NCBI RefSeq assembly: GCF_017875465.1
Contig: NZ_JAGGMQ010000001.1
Location: 3,224,001 to 3,288,000, forward strand
Source of the DNA: Winslowiella toletana
Lineage (GTDB): Bacteria; Pseudomonadota; Gammaproteobacteria; Enterobacterales; Enterobacteriaceae
DNA: 64,000 bases
Direction of reading: 5' to 3'
Below, in pieces: positions 31,895 to 44,877 of this stretch (the first letter of the stretch is position 1; every line of letters starts with the position of its first letter). Under the pieces are notes generated by a model. The model had not been told where the DNA came from, did no database searches, and saw only the letters and a program-made list of their open reading frames with translations. The translations under genes and the position numbers were made by a program.

Positions 31895-32836
31895 ATGCAG
31901 GATAATTTTAAACATACCACGGTGCTGTTAGATGAGGCGGTTAATGGCCTCAACCTCAAGGATAACGGCATCTACATTGATGGCACTTTCGGGCGCGGTG
32001 GACATTCGCGCCTGATTCTTTCCCAGTTGGGAGAGCACGGCCGCCTGTACGCCATCGACCGCGATCCCCAGGCGATCGCCGCTGCCGCAGAGATTACCGA
32101 TCCCCGTTTCAACATTATTCATGGTCCGTTTTCGGCGCTGGCTGAGTATGTGGACGAGCTGGGACTGACCGGCAAGGTCGACGGCATTCTGCTGGATCTT
32201 GGCGTGTCGTCACCGCAGCTTGATGATGCTGAACGCGGATTTTCGTTTATGCGTGACGGACCGCTGGATATGCGCATGGATCCGACACGCGGCCACTCGG
32301 CGGCTGAATGGTTGTTGCATGCCGAAGAGAGCGATATCGCGTTTGTGCTGAAAACCTTTGGTGAAGAGCGCTTTGCCAAGCGTATTGCACGCGCGATTGT
32401 TGAGCGCAACCGCGAACAACCGATGACGCGCACCAAAGAACTGGCCGATGTGATCTACGCGGCGACGCCGGTGAAAGATAAATTTAAGCATCCGGCTACC
32501 CGCAGTTTTCAGGCAATCCGCATCTGGGTAAACAGTGAACTGGAAGAGATTGAACTGGCGCTGAAAGGCGCGCTGATCGCGCTGGCTCCGGCCGGTCGCT
32601 TATCGGTGATCAGCTTCCACTCGCTGGAAGACCGCATTGTGAAGCGTTTTATGCGCGAACAGAGTCGTGGTCCGCAGGTTCCGCATGGCATCCCGATGAC
32701 CGAAGCGCAGCTGGCCAGCCTTGGAGGTCGTCAGCTGAAAGCGCTTGGCAAAATGATGCCGGGTGAAGCGGAAGTGGCGGAAAACCCGCGCGCGCGCAGT
32801 TCAGTGCTGCGTATTGCTGAAAGGACCGCATCGTGA
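31895..32836 (+). CDS. rsmH: 16S rRNA m4C1402 methyltransferase RsmH
   Basis: Methylates N4 of C1402 in 16S rRNA using S-adenosylmethionine. The 313 residues equal the E. coli length. The SAM site is [14 protein letters not shown] with the Asp in YAIDRDPQA. Other family blocks are [28 protein letters not shown] and [16 protein letters not shown]. The stop overlaps the GTG start of ftsL by four bases. Confidence 0.97.
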   Translation: MQDNFKHTTVLLDEAVNGLNLKDNGIYIDGTFGRGGHSRLILSQLGEHGRLYAIDRDPQAIAAAAEITDPRFNIIHGPFSALAEYVDELGLTGKVDGILLDLGVSSPQLDDAERGFSFMRDGPLDMRMDPTRGHSAAEWLLHAEESDIAFVLKTFGEERFAKRIARAIVERNREQPMTRTKELADVIYAATPVKDKFKHPATRSFQAIRIWVNSELEEIELALKGALIALAPAGRLSVISFHSLEDRIVKRFMREQSRGPQVPHGIPMTEAQLASLGGRQLKALGKMMPGEAEVAENPRARSSVLRIAERTAS

Positions 32837-33153
32837 TTGGCAACGAGCGCCACAGCTTACCCGGGGTTATCGGCGGCGATCTGCTGCGTCATGGCAAGAT
32901 ACCATTAATCCTGGTGACGGCGGTGCTGATTTCTGCGGTGCTGGTGGTGACCACCGCACACAAAACCCGTCTGCTGACGGCGCAGCGGGAACAGCTGGTG
33001 CTCGAACGTGATGCGCTGGATATCGAATGGCGCAACCTGATTCTGGAAGAGAATGCCCTCGGCGATCATAGCCGGGTCGAGCGTACGGCAACCGAGAAGC
33101 TGCAAATGCAGCATGTCGATCCGGCGCAGGAAAATATTGTGGTACAGCAATAA
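32833..33153 (+). CDS. ftsL: Cell division protein FtsL
   Basis: Bitopic divisome protein of the FtsQLB complex that helps to activate FtsWI. The 106 residues have a short cytoplasmic part, one membrane helix (about 24-42, [20 protein letters not shown]) and a periplasmic leucine-zipper coiled coil (about 50-95, [20 protein letters not shown]). It starts with GTG in the GTGA overlap with rsmH; the sequence is otherwise colinear with E. coli FtsL (121 aa, with a slightly longer N-terminus). Confidence 0.93.
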   Translation: MIGNERHSLPGVIGGDLLRHGKIPLILVTAVLISAVLVVTTAHKTRLLTAQREQLVLERDALDIEWRNLILEENALGDHSRVERTATEKLQMQHVDPAQENIVVQQ

Positions 33154-33168
33154 GGAACCACGGACTCA

Positions 33169-34935
33169 ATGAGAGCCGCAGCTAAAACGCTTAAATTGAA
33201 AAAACCGGAAAATAAGGCCAGCTTTGTCAGCTGGCGTTTTGCGTTGCTGTGCGGTTGTATTTTACTGGCGCTGGCGGGTCTGCTGCTGCGTGTAGCCTAC
33301 CTGCAGGTGATCAACCCGGACAAACTGGTGCGTGAAGGCGATATGCGTTCTCTGCGCGTGCAGGCGATCCCTACCGCGCGCGGCATGATTAGCGATCGCG
33401 CCGGTCGCCCGCTGGCGGTCAGCGTCCCGGTTAACGCTATCTGGGCCGATCCGAAAGAGCTGAATGAACATGGCGGCGTCACCCTCGACAGCCGCTGGAA
33501 GGCGTTGTCCGATGCGCTCTCTATTCCTCTCGATCAGCTGGCGGCGCGGGTTAACGCTAATCCGAAAGGGCGCTTTGTCTATCTGGCGCGTCAGGTTAAC
33601 CCGCAGATTGGCGATTACATTAAAAAACTGAAGCTGCCGGGCATCTACCTGCGCGAAGAGTCGCGTCGTTACTATCCGGCGGGTCAGGTCACCTCGCATC
33701 TGATTGGTTTTACCAATATCGATGGTCAGGGCATTGAAGGCGTCGAGAAGAGCTTCGATAAGTGGCTGACCGGTCAGCCCGGTGAACGTACGGTGCGTAA
33801 AGACCGTTATGGCCGGGTGATTGAAGATATCTCCTCGGTGGATAGCCAGGCGGCGCATAACCTTGCGTTAAGCATTGATGAACGTCTGCAGGCGCTGGTC
33901 TATCGCGAGCTGAATAACGCCGTGGCGTTTAACAAAGCCGAATCCGGCACGGCGGTACTGGTGGATGTCAGTACCGGTGAAGTACTGGCGATGGCTAACA
34001 GCCCGGCCTATAACCCGAACAACCTGACCGGTACGCCGAAAGACGTGATGCGTAACCGCGCGATTACCGACATCTTTGAGCCGGGTTCGACGGTGAAGCC
34101 GATGGTGGTGATGACCGCGTTGCAGCGTGGCGTGGTGAAAGAAAATACCGTACTGAATACCGTTCCGTATCGCGTTAACGGCCATGAAATTAAGGACGTG
34201 GCGCGCTACAGCGAACTGACCCTGACCGGGGTTCTGCAGAAATCGAGTAACGTCGGCGTGTCTAAGCTGGCGTTAGCGATGCCGTCCTCAGCGTTAGTAG
34301 ATACTTACGCGCGCTTTGGACTGGGTAAGGCGACCAATTTGGGGTTGGTCGGAGAAAGCAGTGGCTTATATCCTCAAAAACAACGGTGGTCTGACATAGA
34401 GAGGGCCACCTTCTCTTTCGGCTACGGGCTAATGGTAACGCCGTTACAGTTAGCGCGAGTCTACGCAACCATTGGCAGCTATGGCATTGCCCGCCCGCTG
34501 TCGATTACCCGAGTTGACCCGCCAGTGTCTGGCGAGCGCGTCTTCCCGGAAGAGCTGGTGAAGACGGTAGTGCATATGATGGAAAGCGTCGCCCTGCCAG
34601 GCGGCGGTGGCGTGAAAGCGGCAATTAAAGGCTATCGCATTGCGATTAAGACTGGCACGGCGAAAAAAGTCGGTCCGGATGGTCGCTACGTCAATAAATA
34701 CATTGCTTACACCGCAGGCGTTGCGCCTGCCAGCCATCCTCGTTTTGCCCTGGTGGTATTAATCAACGATCCACAGGCCGGTAAATATTATGGTGGTGCA
34801 ATATCAGCACCGGTGTTTGGCGCCATCATGGGCGGCGTATTGCGCACCATGAATGTTGAGCCGGATGCGCTGCCCACCACCGATAAAAACGATATGGTAA
34901 TTAACAAGAAAGAGGGATCAGGTGACAGATCGTAA
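33169..34935 (+). CDS. ftsI: Septal peptidoglycan transpeptidase FtsI (PBP3)
   Basis: Class B penicillin-binding protein that crosslinks septal murein with FtsW. The 588 residues (E. coli 588) have one N-terminal membrane helix (about 22-42), a pedestal domain and a transpeptidase domain. The active-site motifs are EPGSTVKP (SxxK, Ser near 307), SSN (in [10 protein letters not shown]) and KTGT (in [11 protein letters not shown]). The C-terminus ends about 14 bases inside murE. Confidence 0.97.
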   Translation: MRAAAKTLKLKKPENKASFVSWRFALLCGCILLALAGLLLRVAYLQVINPDKLVREGDMRSLRVQAIPTARGMISDRAGRPLAVSVPVNAIWADPKELNEHGGVTLDSRWKALSDALSIPLDQLAARVNANPKGRFVYLARQVNPQIGDYIKKLKLPGIYLREESRRYYPAGQVTSHLIGFTNIDGQGIEGVEKSFDKWLTGQPGERTVRKDRYGRVIEDISSVDSQAAHNLALSIDERLQALVYRELNNAVAFNKAESGTAVLVDVSTGEVLAMANSPAYNPNNLTGTPKDVMRNRAITDIFEPGSTVKPMVVMTALQRGVVKENTVLNTVPYRVNGHEIKDVARYSELTLTGVLQKSSNVGVSKLALAMPSSALVDTYARFGLGKATNLGLVGESSGLYPQKQRWSDIERATFSFGYGLMVTPLQLARVYATIGSYGIARPLSITRVDPPVSGERVFPEELVKTVVHMMESVALPGGGGVKAAIKGYRIAIKTGTAKKVGPDGRYVNKYIAYTAGVAPASHPRFALVVLINDPQAGKYYGGAISAPVFGAIMGGVLRTMNVEPDALPTTDKNDMVINKKEGSGDRS

Positions 34936-36409
34936 TTTGCGCGACCTACTGGCTCCGTGGGTGCCTGGCGCACCGGAGCGACCGCTTCGTGAAATGACAC
35001 TGGATAGCCGTCAGGCGGCATCCGGCGATCTGTTTGTGGCGATTGCTGGCCATCAGGCCGACGGACGACGTTTTATTCCGCAGGCTATCGCTCAGGGCGT
35101 GGCGGCAGTGATTGCTGAAGCCGAAGGCGAGGCAGCGGATGGTGATATCCGCGAAATGCACGGCGTGCCGGTGATTTATCTGTCGCAACTGCCACAGCGT
35201 CTGTCGGCGCTGGCCGGACGTTTTTATCAGCAACCGGGTGAGCAACTGCGCCTGATTGGCGTCACCGGCACTAACGGTAAAACCACCACCACTCAGCTGC
35301 TGGCGCAGTGGGCTAACCTGCTGGGCGAAACTGGCGCAGTGATGGGCACGGTTGGCAATGGCCTGTACGGCCAGCTGGTATCGGCTGAAAACACCACCGG
35401 TTCGGCGGTCGATGTGCAGCACGTTTTATATTCGCTGGTGCAGCAGGGCGCGACTGTCGCCGCAATGGAAGTCTCTTCACATGGCCTGGTGCAGCATCGT
35501 GTTGCGGCGCTGCCATTTGCCGCAGCGGCGTTTACCAATCTCAGCCGCGATCATCTCGACTATCACGGGGATATGACGCGCTATGAAGCGGCCAAATGGC
35601 TGCTGTTCTCTGAGCATCAGGTCGGCCAGATTATTATTAATGCCGATGATGACGTGGGGCGCCGCTGGCTGGAGAATCTGCCGGATGCGGTAGCGGTAAC
35701 CATGGATAACAACCTGCAACCGGGTTGTCGGGGCCGCTGGTTAAAAGCCAGTGAGGTGGTTTACCACGATGGCGGCGCCAGAGTGCGTTTTGCCTCGAGC
35801 TGGGGCAATGGCGAGATTGACAGTCGCCTGATGGGCGCTTTTAACGTCAGTAACCTGCTGGTGGCGCTTGGCACCTTACTGGCGCTCGATTATCCACTGG
35901 CATCACTGATGGCTACTGGCAATCAGCTGCAGCCGGTATGTGGCCGCATGGAAGTGTTTAACGCGCCAGCGAAACCGACGGTCGTGGTGGATTATGCCCA
36001 TACCCCGGATGCGCTGGAGAAAGCGCTGGAAGCTGCGCGCCTGCACTGCAAAGGCAAACTGTGGTGCGTCTTTGGCTGTGGCGGCGATCGCGATAAAGGT
36101 AAGCGCCCACTAATGGGGGCAATTGCAGAGCAGTTCGCCGATGTAGTGGTGATTACGGATGACAATCCGCGCAGTGAAGAGCCTGCGGCGATTGTTGCCG
36201 GCATTCTTTCCGGCTTACTCGATGCCGGGCGCGCACGGGTGGTTCATAGACGTGCGCAAGCGGTTACTAACGCTGTAATGCAGGCACAGCCTGACGATGT
36301 TGTGCTGGTAGCCGGTAAAGGCCATGAAGATTATCAGCTGGTCGGCAATCAACGCCTTGATTACTCCGACCGCGTAACGGTCGCCCGTTTGTTAGGAGTG
36401 ATGGCATGA
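34922..36409 (+). CDS. murE: UDP-MurNAc-tripeptide synthetase MurE
   Basis: Adds meso-diaminopimelate to UDP-MurNAc-L-Ala-D-Glu. The 495 residues match E. coli. The ATP-binding loop is [11 protein letters not shown] (about 116), and the DNPR motif (in TDDNPRSEE, about 413) selects meso-DAP rather than lysine. The start is GTG, inside the end of ftsI, where the sequence [14 protein letters not shown] reproduces the E. coli N-terminus. The ATGA overlap with murF suggests coupled translation. Confidence 0.97.
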   Translation: MTDRNLRDLLAPWVPGAPERPLREMTLDSRQAASGDLFVAIAGHQADGRRFIPQAIAQGVAAVIAEAEGEAADGDIREMHGVPVIYLSQLPQRLSALAGRFYQQPGEQLRLIGVTGTNGKTTTTQLLAQWANLLGETGAVMGTVGNGLYGQLVSAENTTGSAVDVQHVLYSLVQQGATVAAMEVSSHGLVQHRVAALPFAAAAFTNLSRDHLDYHGDMTRYEAAKWLLFSEHQVGQIIINADDDVGRRWLENLPDAVAVTMDNNLQPGCRGRWLKASEVVYHDGGARVRFASSWGNGEIDSRLMGAFNVSNLLVALGTLLALDYPLASLMATGNQLQPVCGRMEVFNAPAKPTVVVDYAHTPDALEKALEAARLHCKGKLWCVFGCGGDRDKGKRPLMGAIAEQFADVVVITDDNPRSEEPAAIVAGILSGLLDAGRARVVHRRAQAVTNAVMQAQPDDVVLVAGKGHEDYQLVGNQRLDYSDRVTVARLLGVMA

Positions 36410-37767
36410 TCGCGCTGACATTAGAGCAACTGGCAGTTATCACCCGCGGTGAGCGGGTGGGCGACGATTTGACGATTACAGCGGTCACGACTGATACGCG
36501 TAAGGTCAGCGCCGGTGCACTGTTTATCGCGCTGCAGGGTGAGCGTTTTGATGCCCATGATTTTGTCGCTGAGGCGATGGCTAACGGTGCGGCTGCATTG
36601 TTAGTGAGTAAGCACTTACCTGTCGCTGTACCGCAGGTAGTGGTGAAAGATACCCGGCTGGCGCTGGGGCAGCTGGCGGCATGGGTTCGTCAGCAGAGCA
36701 GCGCGCGCGTGGTGGCGTTAACCGGCTCATCCGGCAAAACCTCGGTCAAAGAGATGACCGCCGCTATCCTGCGTGAATGCGGTGAAACCCTGTATACCGC
36801 GGGTAACCTGAATAACGATATCGGCGTTCCCCTGACGCTGTTGCGTCTGAACACCGAACATCAGTATGCGGTGATCGAGCTGGGCGCCAACCATCAGGGC
36901 GAGATTGCTTACACTACCGATTTAACCCGGCCTGAAAGCGCACTGGTGAATAACCTTGCGGCGGCGCATCTGGAAGGGTTTGGTTCACTGGCGGGCGTGG
37001 CAAAAGCTAAAGGCGAGATTTTCAACGGTCTGCCTGCGAATGGCACCGCAATTATCAATGCGGACAGCCATGACTGGCCGCACTGGCAGAGCCACCTGCA
37101 CAATAAAACCGTCTGGCGCTTTGCCCCTGAGCAGCAACCGGACAGCGATTTCTGGGCCAGCGAGATCCGTTTCGCCACCCAGGGCACCGAATTTACCCTG
37201 CATACGCCAGCCGGCGCGGTGGCGATTACGCTGCCGCTGCCGGGTCGCCACAATATCGCTAACGCGCTGGCCGCTGCGGCGCTGGCATTGTCGGTGGATG
37301 CGCCACTCAGCGCCATTCAACAAGGGCTGGCCACACTACAGGCAGTGCCGGGACGTCTGTTCCCGATTGTGCTGAATCGTAGTCAGCTGCTGCTGGATGA
37401 CAGCTATAACGCCAACGTCGGGTCGATGACCGCCGCCGCGCAGGTACTGGCTGATATGCCGGGCTATCGCGTGCTGGTGGTCGGCGATATGGCTGAGCTG
37501 GGCGATGAAGCGGCTGAGTGTCATCGCGAAGTCGGCGAAGCGGCGCGTCTGGCGGGAATTGATAAAGTCCTGAGTGTCGGCTCGCTAAGCAAAGGCATCA
37601 GCGATGCCAGCGGCGTGGGTGAACACTTCGGCGAAAAAGCAGCGGTGACTGAACGATTGTTGTCACTGTTGTCGGAACATCAAGAGATGACCATTTTAGT
37701 TAAAGGTTCTCGTAGTGCCGCCATGGAGCAGGTAGTACAGAGCTTACAGGAGAAAGGAACATGTTAG
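36406..37767 (+). CDS. murF: UDP-MurNAc-pentapeptide synthetase MurF
   Basis: Adds D-Ala-D-Ala to the UDP-MurNAc-tripeptide, the last cytoplasmic precursor step before MraY. The 453 residues (E. coli 452) contain the Mur-ligase P-loop [12 protein letters not shown] (about 105), the [12 protein letters not shown] segment, the His-containing [10 protein letters not shown], and the C-terminal [11 protein letters not shown] with [12 protein letters not shown]. Overlaps mraY by seven bases. Confidence 0.97.
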   Translation: MIALTLEQLAVITRGERVGDDLTITAVTTDTRKVSAGALFIALQGERFDAHDFVAEAMANGAAALLVSKHLPVAVPQVVVKDTRLALGQLAAWVRQQSSARVVALTGSSGKTSVKEMTAAILRECGETLYTAGNLNNDIGVPLTLLRLNTEHQYAVIELGANHQGEIAYTTDLTRPESALVNNLAAAHLEGFGSLAGVAKAKGEIFNGLPANGTAIINADSHDWPHWQSHLHNKTVWRFAPEQQPDSDFWASEIRFATQGTEFTLHTPAGAVAITLPLPGRHNIANALAAAALALSVDAPLSAIQQGLATLQAVPGRLFPIVLNRSQLLLDDSYNANVGSMTAAAQVLADMPGYRVLVVGDMAELGDEAAECHREVGEAARLAGIDKVLSVGSLSKGISDASGVGEHFGEKAAVTERLLSLLSEHQEMTILVKGSRSAAMEQVVQSLQEKGTC

Positions 37768-38843
37768 TCTGGCTGGCCGAACATCTGGTCGCTTTTTATT
37801 CTGGCTTTAACGTCTTTTCCTACCTGACGTTTCGCGCCATCGTCAGCCTGCTGACTGCGTTGTTCCTCTCACTGTGGATGGGGCCGCGCCTGATTGCCTA
37901 TCTGCAAAAATTACAGATTGGTCAGGTGGTGCGTAACGACGGTCCTGAGTCGCACTTCAGCAAGCGCGGCACGCCGACCATGGGCGGCATTATGATCCTG
38001 ACCTCCATCACCATTTCGGTGCTGATGTGGGCGTATCCGTCTAACCCGTACGTCTGGTGCGTGCTGTTTGTGCTGGTGGGTTACGGCATTGTCGGCTTTG
38101 TCGATGACTACCGCAAAGTGGTGCGCAAAGATACTAAAGGGCTGATCGCGCGCTGGAAGTATTTCTGGCAGTCGGTGATTGCGCTGGCGGTGGCGTTTGT
38201 GATGTATGCCATCGGCAAAGATACTCCGGCCACCGAGCTGGTGGTGCCGTTCTTCAAGGATATTATGCCGCAACTGGGGCTGCTCTACCTGCTGCTGGCT
38301 TACTTTGTGATTGTCGGCACCAGTAACGCGGTTAACCTGACCGATGGTCTTGATGGCCTGGCGATTATGCCAACGGTGTTTGTCGCTGCGGGCTTTGCGC
38401 TGGTGGCCTGGGCGACCGGTAACGTTAATTTCGCCGCCTACTTACATATCCCTTATCTGCGCCATGCAGGTGAACTGGTGATTGTCTGTACGGCAATTGT
38501 CGGCGCCGGACTGGGCTTCTTATGGTTTAACACCTATCCGGCGCAGGTGTTTATGGGGGATGTCGGTTCGCTGGCGCTGGGCGGCGCGCTCGGTACTATC
38601 GCGGTGCTGCTGCGCCAGGAGTTCCTGCTGGTGATTATGGGCGGCGTATTTGTGGTGGAGACGCTGTCGGTGATCCTGCAGGTCGGATCGTTCAAGCTGC
38701 GCGGTCAGCGCATTTTCCGCATGGCGCCGATTCACCACCACTATGAATTGAAAGGCTGGCCGGAGCCGCGCGTGATTGTGCGCTTCTGGATTATTTCGCT
38801 GATGCTGGTGCTGATTGGCCTGGCAACGCTGAAGGTACGGTAA
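37761..38843 (+). CDS. mraY: Phospho-MurNAc-pentapeptide translocase MraY
   Basis: Inner-membrane enzyme making lipid I from UDP-MurNAc-pentapeptide and undecaprenyl phosphate. The 360 residues have about ten membrane helices. Conserved blocks are [11 protein letters not shown], the catalytic aspartates in GFVDDYRKV and [23 protein letters not shown], and the [16 protein letters not shown] loop. Two bases before murD. Confidence 0.97.
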   Translation: MLVWLAEHLVAFYSGFNVFSYLTFRAIVSLLTALFLSLWMGPRLIAYLQKLQIGQVVRNDGPESHFSKRGTPTMGGIMILTSITISVLMWAYPSNPYVWCVLFVLVGYGIVGFVDDYRKVVRKDTKGLIARWKYFWQSVIALAVAFVMYAIGKDTPATELVVPFFKDIMPQLGLLYLLLAYFVIVGTSNAVNLTDGLDGLAIMPTVFVAAGFALVAWATGNVNFAAYLHIPYLRHAGELVIVCTAIVGAGLGFLWFNTYPAQVFMGDVGSLALGGALGTIAVLLRQEFLLVIMGGVFVVETLSVILQVGSFKLRGQRIFRMAPIHHHYELKGWPEPRVIVRFWIISLMLVLIGLATLKVR

Positions 38844-38845
38844 TC

Positions 38846-40162
38846 ATGACAGACTATCAGGGTAAAAAAGTCGTCATCATCGGGCTGGGCCTTACCGGGC
38901 TCTCCTGTGTTGATTTCTTTTTAGCGCGGGGCGTCACGCCACGCGTGATGGATACCCGACTGTCGCCGCCGGGCCTCGATAAGTTGCCGGAGGCGGCAGA
39001 GCGTCATCTGGGGTCGCTGAATGACCGCTGGCTGCAGAGCGCTGACCTGATTATCGCCAGCCCGGGTATGGCGCTGGCGCATCCTTCGCTGCTGGATGCG
39101 GCTGAGCAGGGCGTGGAAATTATTGGCGATATTGAGCTGTTCTGTCGCGAAGCCAAAGCGCCGATTGTGGCGATTACCGGTTCTAACGGTAAAAGCACCG
39201 TCACCACGCTGGTAGGGGAAATGGCGCAGGCGGCGGGCTGGTCAGTGGGCGTCGGCGGCAATATCGGTCTGCCTGCGCTGACGCTATTGCAGCATCCGGC
39301 GCAGCTGTATGTGCTGGAACTTTCCAGCTTCCAGCTGGAGAGCACTCATAGCCTGAAGGCGGCGGCGGCCACCATCCTCAATGTGACTGAGGATCATATG
39401 GATCGCTATCCGCTTGGCCTGCAACAGTATCGTGCCGCTAAGTTAAAGATTTATGAAAATGCGGAAGTTTGCGTGGTCAATGCGGATGACGCCCTGACGA
39501 TGCCGGTGCGCGGCGCGGATAAGCGTTGCATCAGCTTTGGCGTCGATGTTGGTGACTACCACCTGAATCGCCAGCAGGGCAGCATCTGGCTGCGGGCTAA
39601 CGGTGAAAAAGTATTAAACACCGACGAGATGAATCTGGTCGGCCAGCATAACTACACCAATGCGCTGGCGGCGCTGGCGCTGGCGGATGCGGTCGGTTTA
39701 CCGCGCGCCACCAGCCTGAAGGCGCTGACCACCTTTGGCGGCCTGCCGCACCGTTTCCAGCTGGCATATCAGCACAACGGCGTGCGCTGGATTAACGATT
39801 CGAAAGCCACCAATGTCGGCAGCACCGAAGCGGCGCTGAACGGCCTGAAAGTCGACGGCACGCTGTGGCTGCTGCTGGGAGGCGACGGTAAATCAGCCGA
39901 TTTCTCGCCACTGGCCAGCTACTTACAGGGCGATAATGTACGGATTTACTGCTTTGGTCGTGATGCTGCTGAACTGGCGGATTTACGTCCGGAGATTGCA
40001 GTACAGACCGAAACCATGCAGCAGGCGATGACGCAAATCGCCGCACAGTTACAGCCGGGCGATATGGTGCTGTTGTCACCGGCCTGCGCCAGCCTCGACC
40101 AGTTCCGCAATTTTGAACAGCGCGGCGACTGCTTTGTGCAACTGGCTAAGGAGCTTGGCTGA
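38846..40162 (+). CDS. murD: UDP-MurNAc-L-Ala:D-Glu ligase MurD
   Basis: Adds D-glutamate to UDP-MurNAc-L-Ala. The 438 residues match E. coli. The N-terminal UDP-binding Rossmann part is [19 protein letters not shown]. The P-loop is [13 protein letters not shown] (about 110). Other Mur-ligase residues lie in [18 protein letters not shown] and LPHRFQ, and a late block is [16 protein letters not shown] overlap with ftsW. Confidence 0.97.
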   Translation: MTDYQGKKVVIIGLGLTGLSCVDFFLARGVTPRVMDTRLSPPGLDKLPEAAERHLGSLNDRWLQSADLIIASPGMALAHPSLLDAAEQGVEIIGDIELFCREAKAPIVAITGSNGKSTVTTLVGEMAQAAGWSVGVGGNIGLPALTLLQHPAQLYVLELSSFQLESTHSLKAAAATILNVTEDHMDRYPLGLQQYRAAKLKIYENAEVCVVNADDALTMPVRGADKRCISFGVDVGDYHLNRQQGSIWLRANGEKVLNTDEMNLVGQHNYTNALAALALADAVGLPRATSLKALTTFGGLPHRFQLAYQHNGVRWINDSKATNVGSTEAALNGLKVDGTLWLLLGGDGKSADFSPLASYLQGDNVRIYCFGRDAAELADLRPEIAVQTETMQQAMTQIAAQLQPGDMVLLSPACASLDQFRNFEQRGDCFVQLAKELG

Positions 40163-41376
40163 TGCGATTTCCTGGTCTGAGCCTCGCCGGTGGTGTTTCC
40201 GGTCGCTTGAAAGAGTGGGTGATGGGGCCGCGTGAAAACGATGCGACCTCGATGGTGCTGTATGACCGCACTCTGCTGTGGCTGACCTTTGGTCTGGCGA
40301 TTATCGGTTTTGTGATGGTGACTTCGGCATCGATGCCGGTGGGCCAGCGTCTGTCAGACGACCCGTTCTTCTTTGCCAAGCGCGAGGGGTTCTATATGGC
40401 GCTGGCGTTTGGTATGGCGCTGCTGACCCTGCGGGTGCCAATGGAAGTCTGGCAACGCTACAGCAATATTATGCTGCTGGCCTCAGTGCTGATGCTGCTG
40501 ATTGTGCTGGTGGTGGGCAGCTCGGTAAACGGCGCCTCGCGCTGGATCGCCCTTGGCCCGCTGCGTATTCAGCCGGCGGAGCTGTCGAAGTTGTCGCTGT
40601 TCTGCTATCTCGCCAGCTATCTGGTGCGCAAAGTGGAAGAGGTGCGTAACAACTTCTGGGGCTTCTGCAAACCGATGGGCGTGATGGTGGTGCTGGCGGT
40701 ACTGCTGCTGGCGCAGCCGGACCTCGGTACGGTGGTGGTGCTGTTTGTCACCACGCTGGCGATGCTGTTCCTCGCTGGCGCGAAATTATGGCAATTTCTG
40801 GCAATTATCGGCTCGGGTATCTTTGCCGTTTGCCTGTTAATTGTCGCCGAACCCTATCGTATGCGCCGTGTAACCTCTTTCTGGGATCCATGGGAAGATC
40901 CATTCGGTAGTGGTTACCAGTTAACCCAGTCGTTGATGGCCTTTGGCCGCGGCGAATTCTGGGGGCAGGGACTGGGTAACTCAGTGCAGAAACTGGAGTA
41001 TTTACCCGAAGCGCACACCGACTTTATTTTCTCGATTATCGGGGAAGAACTGGGTTATATCGGTGTGGTTTTTGCACTGTTAATGGTATTCTTCGTCGCT
41101 TTTCGTGCGATGTCGATTGGCCGACGCGCATTAGAGCTTGACCAGCGATTTTCCGGCTTTCTGGCCTGTTCAATTGGCGTCTGGTTTAGCTTCCAGGCAC
41201 TGGTTAACGTCGGTGCCGCAGCGGGTATGTTGCCGACCAAAGGTCTGACGCTGCCGCTGATCAGTTACGGTGGTTCCAGTCTGATTATTATGTCGACGGC
41301 TATCGTGCTGTTATTGCGTATTGATTACGAAACGCGTCTGGCAAAAGCGCAGGCGTTTACACGAGGTGGTCGATGA
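40162..41376 (+). CDS. ftsW: Septal peptidoglycan polymerase FtsW
   Basis: SEDS-family glycosyltransferase that polymerises lipid II at the septum together with FtsI. The 404 residues show ten or so hydrophobic helices. SEDS signatures are [20 protein letters not shown] (with the family's W/R residues), AQPDLGT, and [14 protein letters not shown] with the acidic pair, then the closing [11 protein letters not shown]. It overlaps murG by four bases (ATGA). Confidence 0.97.
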   Translation: MRFPGLSLAGGVSGRLKEWVMGPRENDATSMVLYDRTLLWLTFGLAIIGFVMVTSASMPVGQRLSDDPFFFAKREGFYMALAFGMALLTLRVPMEVWQRYSNIMLLASVLMLLIVLVVGSSVNGASRWIALGPLRIQPAELSKLSLFCYLASYLVRKVEEVRNNFWGFCKPMGVMVVLAVLLLAQPDLGTVVVLFVTTLAMLFLAGAKLWQFLAIIGSGIFAVCLLIVAEPYRMRRVTSFWDPWEDPFGSGYQLTQSLMAFGRGEFWGQGLGNSVQKLEYLPEAHTDFIFSIIGEELGYIGVVFALLMVFFVAFRAMSIGRRALELDQRFSGFLACSIGVWFSFQALVNVGAAAGMLPTKGLTLPLISYGGSSLIIMSTAIVLLLRIDYETRLAKAQAFTRGGR

Positions 41377-42434
41377 GTGGTAAGCGACTGATGGTGATGG
41401 CTGGCGGAACCGGTGGACATGTTTTTCCCGGGCTGGCGGTAGCGCACCATCTGATGGCGCAAGGCTGGCAGGTGCGCTGGCTGGGCACCGCCGACCGTAT
41501 GGAAGCGGATTTAGTGCCGAAGCACGGCATTGAAATTGATTTTATTCGCATCTCTGGCCTGCGCGGCAAAGGTGTGAAGGCGCAGTTGCTGGCGCCGATG
41601 CGCATTTTCTCCGCCTGGCGTCAGGCGCGCGCCATTATGAAGGCGTATCAGCCGGATGTGGTGCTGGGAATGGGCGGTTATGTTTCCGGTCCCGGTGGCC
41701 TGGCGGCATGGAGCTGCGGTATTCCGGTGGTGCTGCATGAGCAGAACGGCATTGCTGGCCTGACCAATAAGTGGCTGGCAAAAATTGCCAAAAAAGTGAT
41801 GCAGGCATTTCCGGGCGCTTTCCCGCATGCCGATGTGGTGGGCAATCCGGTGCGTACCGATGTGCTGGCGCTGCCGTTACCGGAACAGCGGCTGGCAGGC
41901 CGCGAAGGACCGGTTCGCGTATTAGTGATTGGCGGCAGTCAGGGGGCGCGGGTGCTGAACCAGACGTTGCCGCTGGTGGCGGCCAAAATGGGCGACAGCA
42001 TCAGTTTATGGCATCAGGTTGGCAAGGGCGCGCTGGAGACGGTGTTGCAGGCCTATCAGGATGCCGGCCAGACGCAGCATAAGGTCACCGAGTTTATCGA
42101 TGATATGGCAGCGGCCTATGCCTGGGCGGATGTGGTGGTATGCCGTTCCGGCGCCCTCACCGTCAGCGAAGTGGCCGCCGCAGGTTTACCGGCGATTTTT
42201 GTGCCGTTTCAGCATAAAGATCGTCAGCAGTACTGGAATGCGCTGCCGCTGGAGCAAGCGGGCGCCGCCAAAATTTTCGAACAGCCGCAGTTTACTGCGG
42301 AGATAGTAGCAGCAACGCTGGCAGGCTGGGATCGCCCAACCCTGCAGCAGATGGCAGAGAGAGCGCGTGCGGTATCGATTCCTGATGCTACCGAACGTGT
42401 TGCTGTCGCGGTAAGCGCCGCTGCGGGTAACTAA
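41373..42434 (+). CDS. murG: Lipid II synthase MurG
   Basis: Peripheral membrane glycosyltransferase (GT-B, family 28) that transfers GlcNAc from UDP-GlcNAc to lipid I. The 353 residues (E. coli 355) begin with the glycine-rich loop [16 protein letters not shown]. The second lobe has [13 protein letters not shown] and the UDP-GlcNAc site [21 protein letters not shown] with QYWNA. A 50-base spacer separates it from murC, the longest in this part of the cluster. Confidence 0.97.
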   Translation: MSGKRLMVMAGGTGGHVFPGLAVAHHLMAQGWQVRWLGTADRMEADLVPKHGIEIDFIRISGLRGKGVKAQLLAPMRIFSAWRQARAIMKAYQPDVVLGMGGYVSGPGGLAAWSCGIPVVLHEQNGIAGLTNKWLAKIAKKVMQAFPGAFPHADVVGNPVRTDVLALPLPEQRLAGREGPVRVLVIGGSQGARVLNQTLPLVAAKMGDSISLWHQVGKGALETVLQAYQDAGQTQHKVTEFIDDMAAAYAWADVVVCRSGALTVSEVAAAGLPAIFVPFQHKDRQQYWNALPLEQAGAAKIFEQPQFTAEIVAATLAGWDRPTLQQMAERARAVSIPDATERVAVAVSAAAGN

Positions 42435-42484
42435 ATGATTGTCGGGGGCGGATCAGTCCGGCCCGGTATTAGCAGGCAGAAGAG

Positions 42485-43963
42485 ATGAATACACAACAAT
42501 TAGCGAAACTGCGTTTAATCGTGCCCGAGATGCGTCGCGTCCGGCACATTCACTTTGTCGGCATCGGTGGTGCTGGCATGGGCGGTATTGCTGAAGTGTT
42601 GGCTAACGAAGGTTATGAGATCAGCGGTTCGGATTTAGCGCCGAACCCGGTTACCCAGCATCTGGCGGCGCTGGGCGCGACGATCTTCTTTAACCATCGT
42701 CCGGAAAACGTCAGCGGCGCCAGCGTAGTGGTGGTGTCGACGGCGGTTTCCCAGGATAACCCGGAGATCGTCGCTGCGCGTGAAGCGCGTATTCCGGTGA
42801 TTCGCCGTGCAGAGATGCTGGCCGAACTGATGCGCTTCCGTCACGGCATCGCCGTTGCCGGTACGCATGGCAAAACCACCACCACGGCAATGCTTTCCAG
42901 CATTTATGCCGAAGGCGGACTGGATCCGACCTTTGTTAACGGAGGTCTGGTCAAAGCGGCGGGTACGCATGCGCGCCTTGGCAGCAGCCGTTATCTGATT
43001 GCGGAAGCGGATGAGAGCGATGCGTCGTTCCTGCATCTGCAACCAATGGTGGCGATTGTCACCAATATCGAAGCCGATCATATGGATACCTATCAGGGCG
43101 ACTTCGAGAACTTAAAGCAGACGTTTATCAATTTCCTGCACAATCTGCCGTTTTATGGTCGTGCGGTAATGTGTGTTGATGATGTGGTTATCCGTGATTT
43201 GCTGCCGCGTGTCGGGCGTCAGATTACCACTTACGGTTTTAGCGATGACGCCGATGTGCGTATCGAGGATTACCAGCAGCAGGGCGCGCAGGGACACTTT
43301 ACTCTGGTGCGCCATGACAAGCCGCTGATGAAGGTGACGCTGAATGCGCCAGGCCGACATAACGCGCTGAATGCGGCGGCGGCGGTGGCGGTGGCGACCG
43401 AAGAGGGGATTGAAGATGAAGATATTCTCAGCGCGCTGGAGAGTTTCCAGGGCACCGGACGTCGCTTCGACTTCCTGGGTGAGTATCCGCTGGCCGAAGT
43501 GAATGGCGCAACCGGCAGCGCGATGCTGGTGGATGACTATGGTCACCATCCGACCGAAGTGGACGCCACCATTAAAGCGGCGCGCGCCGGCTGGCCGGAC
43601 AAAAAGCTGGTGATGATTTTCCAGCCGCACCGTTATACCCGTACTCGCGACCTGTATGACGATTTCGCCAATGTACTGTCGCAGGTCGATGTATTGCTGA
43701 TGCTGGATGTGTATGCCGCCGGTGAATCACCGATTCCGGGTGCTGACAGCCGTTCGCTGTGCCGCACCATTCGTGGACGCGGCAAGGTGGATCCGATTCT
43801 GGTGTCGGATCACGATGCAGTGCTGGAAATGCTGGCGCCAACGCTGACCGGCAACGATTTAATCCTCGTGCAGGGCGCCGGTAATGTCGGCAAGATCGCC
43901 CGCAAGCTGGCGGATCAGAAGCTGCAACCACAGGTTACTGAAGGAGGGGATCATCATGGCTGA
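42485..43963 (+). CDS. murC: UDP-MurNAc:L-Ala ligase MurC
   Basis: First amino-acid addition to UDP-MurNAc. The 492 residues (E. coli 491) have the N-terminal UDP-binding motif [17 protein letters not shown], the P-loop [13 protein letters not shown], the ligase motif [13 protein letters not shown], and [24 protein letters not shown] ribosome site precedes the ATG. The end overlaps ddlB by eight bases. Confidence 0.97.
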   Translation: MNTQQLAKLRLIVPEMRRVRHIHFVGIGGAGMGGIAEVLANEGYEISGSDLAPNPVTQHLAALGATIFFNHRPENVSGASVVVVSTAVSQDNPEIVAAREARIPVIRRAEMLAELMRFRHGIAVAGTHGKTTTTAMLSSIYAEGGLDPTFVNGGLVKAAGTHARLGSSRYLIAEADESDASFLHLQPMVAIVTNIEADHMDTYQGDFENLKQTFINFLHNLPFYGRAVMCVDDVVIRDLLPRVGRQITTYGFSDDADVRIEDYQQQGAQGHFTLVRHDKPLMKVTLNAPGRHNALNAAAAVAVATEEGIEDEDILSALESFQGTGRRFDFLGEYPLAEVNGATGSAMLVDDYGHHPTEVDATIKAARAGWPDKKLVMIFQPHRYTRTRDLYDDFANVLSQVDVLLMLDVYAAGESPIPGADSRSLCRTIRGRGKVDPILVSDHDAVLEMLAPTLTGNDLILVQGAGNVGKIARKLADQKLQPQVTEGGDHHG

Positions 43964-44876
43964 GAAAGTTGCTGTCTTGCTGGGTGGCACCTCTGCTGAG
44001 CGTGAAGTGTCGCTGATGTCAGGAACTGCGGTGCTGGCAGGTCTGATTGAGGGCGGTATTGATGCCCATGCCGTCGATATCCGTGATTTCCCGGCGACGC
44101 AGCTGAAAGAGGCCGGGTACGACAAAGCCTTTATCGCGCTGCATGGTCGTGGTGGTGAAGATGGTACGTTGCAGGCGCTGCTGGAGTTTCAGGCGATTCC
44201 TTATACCGGTAGCGGCGTGATGGCCTCGGCGATCACTATGGATAAGATGCGCACCAAGCTGTTGTGGCAGGGCGCCGGTTTGCCGGTGTCGCCTTATGTG
44301 GTGATAAATCGTCAGCAGATGAGCGCCGGTATCGACGCTGAGCTGGCTGCACGTATCGCTGAGCTGGGAATGCCGCTGTTTGTGAAGCCGAGCTGTGAAG
44401 GCTCCAGCGTCGGTATCTCGCGGGTTGATCAGCCTGCCGATCTGCCGACGGCGCTGGAGGAGGCTTTCCGTCACGACGACGAAGTGCTGATTGAGAAGTT
44501 TTTAAGTGGTCCGGAGTACACCGTGGGCATTGTTGGCGACGCTATTTTGCCTTCAATTCGCATTAGACCGGCCAGTGACTTCTATGACTATCAGGCAAAA
44601 TATATTTCTGACGATACTGAATATTTTTGCCCGAGCGGATTAAGCGCCGGTCGCGAAGCCGAGTTAAGTAAGCTGGTGATCGATGCATGGCGTGTGCTGG
44701 GGTGCAGTGGCTGGGGCCGGGTGGATGTGATGATGGATAGCGATAACGGTTTTTACCTGCTGGAAGTCAATACGTCACCGGGCATGACCAGTCACAGCCT
44801 GGTGCCGATGGCGGCAAAACAGGCGGGATTGAGCTTCTCGCAGCTGGTTGTGCGTATTCTGGAGCTGGCGGACTGA
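43956..44876 (+). CDS. ddlB: D-alanine:D-alanine ligase DdlB
   Basis: ATP-grasp enzyme making the D-Ala-D-Ala used by MurF. The 306 residues equal E. coli DdlB. Conserved parts are [43 protein letters not shown] and [17 protein letters not shown] with the metal-binding Glu/Asn. The frame is open further upstream inside murC, but the ATG at 43956, after AAGGAGGGG, gives the family start. Confidence 0.96.
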   Translation: MAEKVAVLLGGTSAEREVSLMSGTAVLAGLIEGGIDAHAVDIRDFPATQLKEAGYDKAFIALHGRGGEDGTLQALLEFQAIPYTGSGVMASAITMDKMRTKLLWQGAGLPVSPYVVINRQQMSAGIDAELAARIAELGMPLFVKPSCEGSSVGISRVDQPADLPTALEEAFRHDDEVLIEKFLSGPEYTVGIVGDAILPSIRIRPASDFYDYQAKYISDDTEYFCPSGLSAGREAELSKLVIDAWRVLGCSGWGRVDVMMDSDNGFYLLEVNTSPGMTSHSLVPMAAKQAGLSFSQLVVRILELAD

Positions 44877-44877
44877 T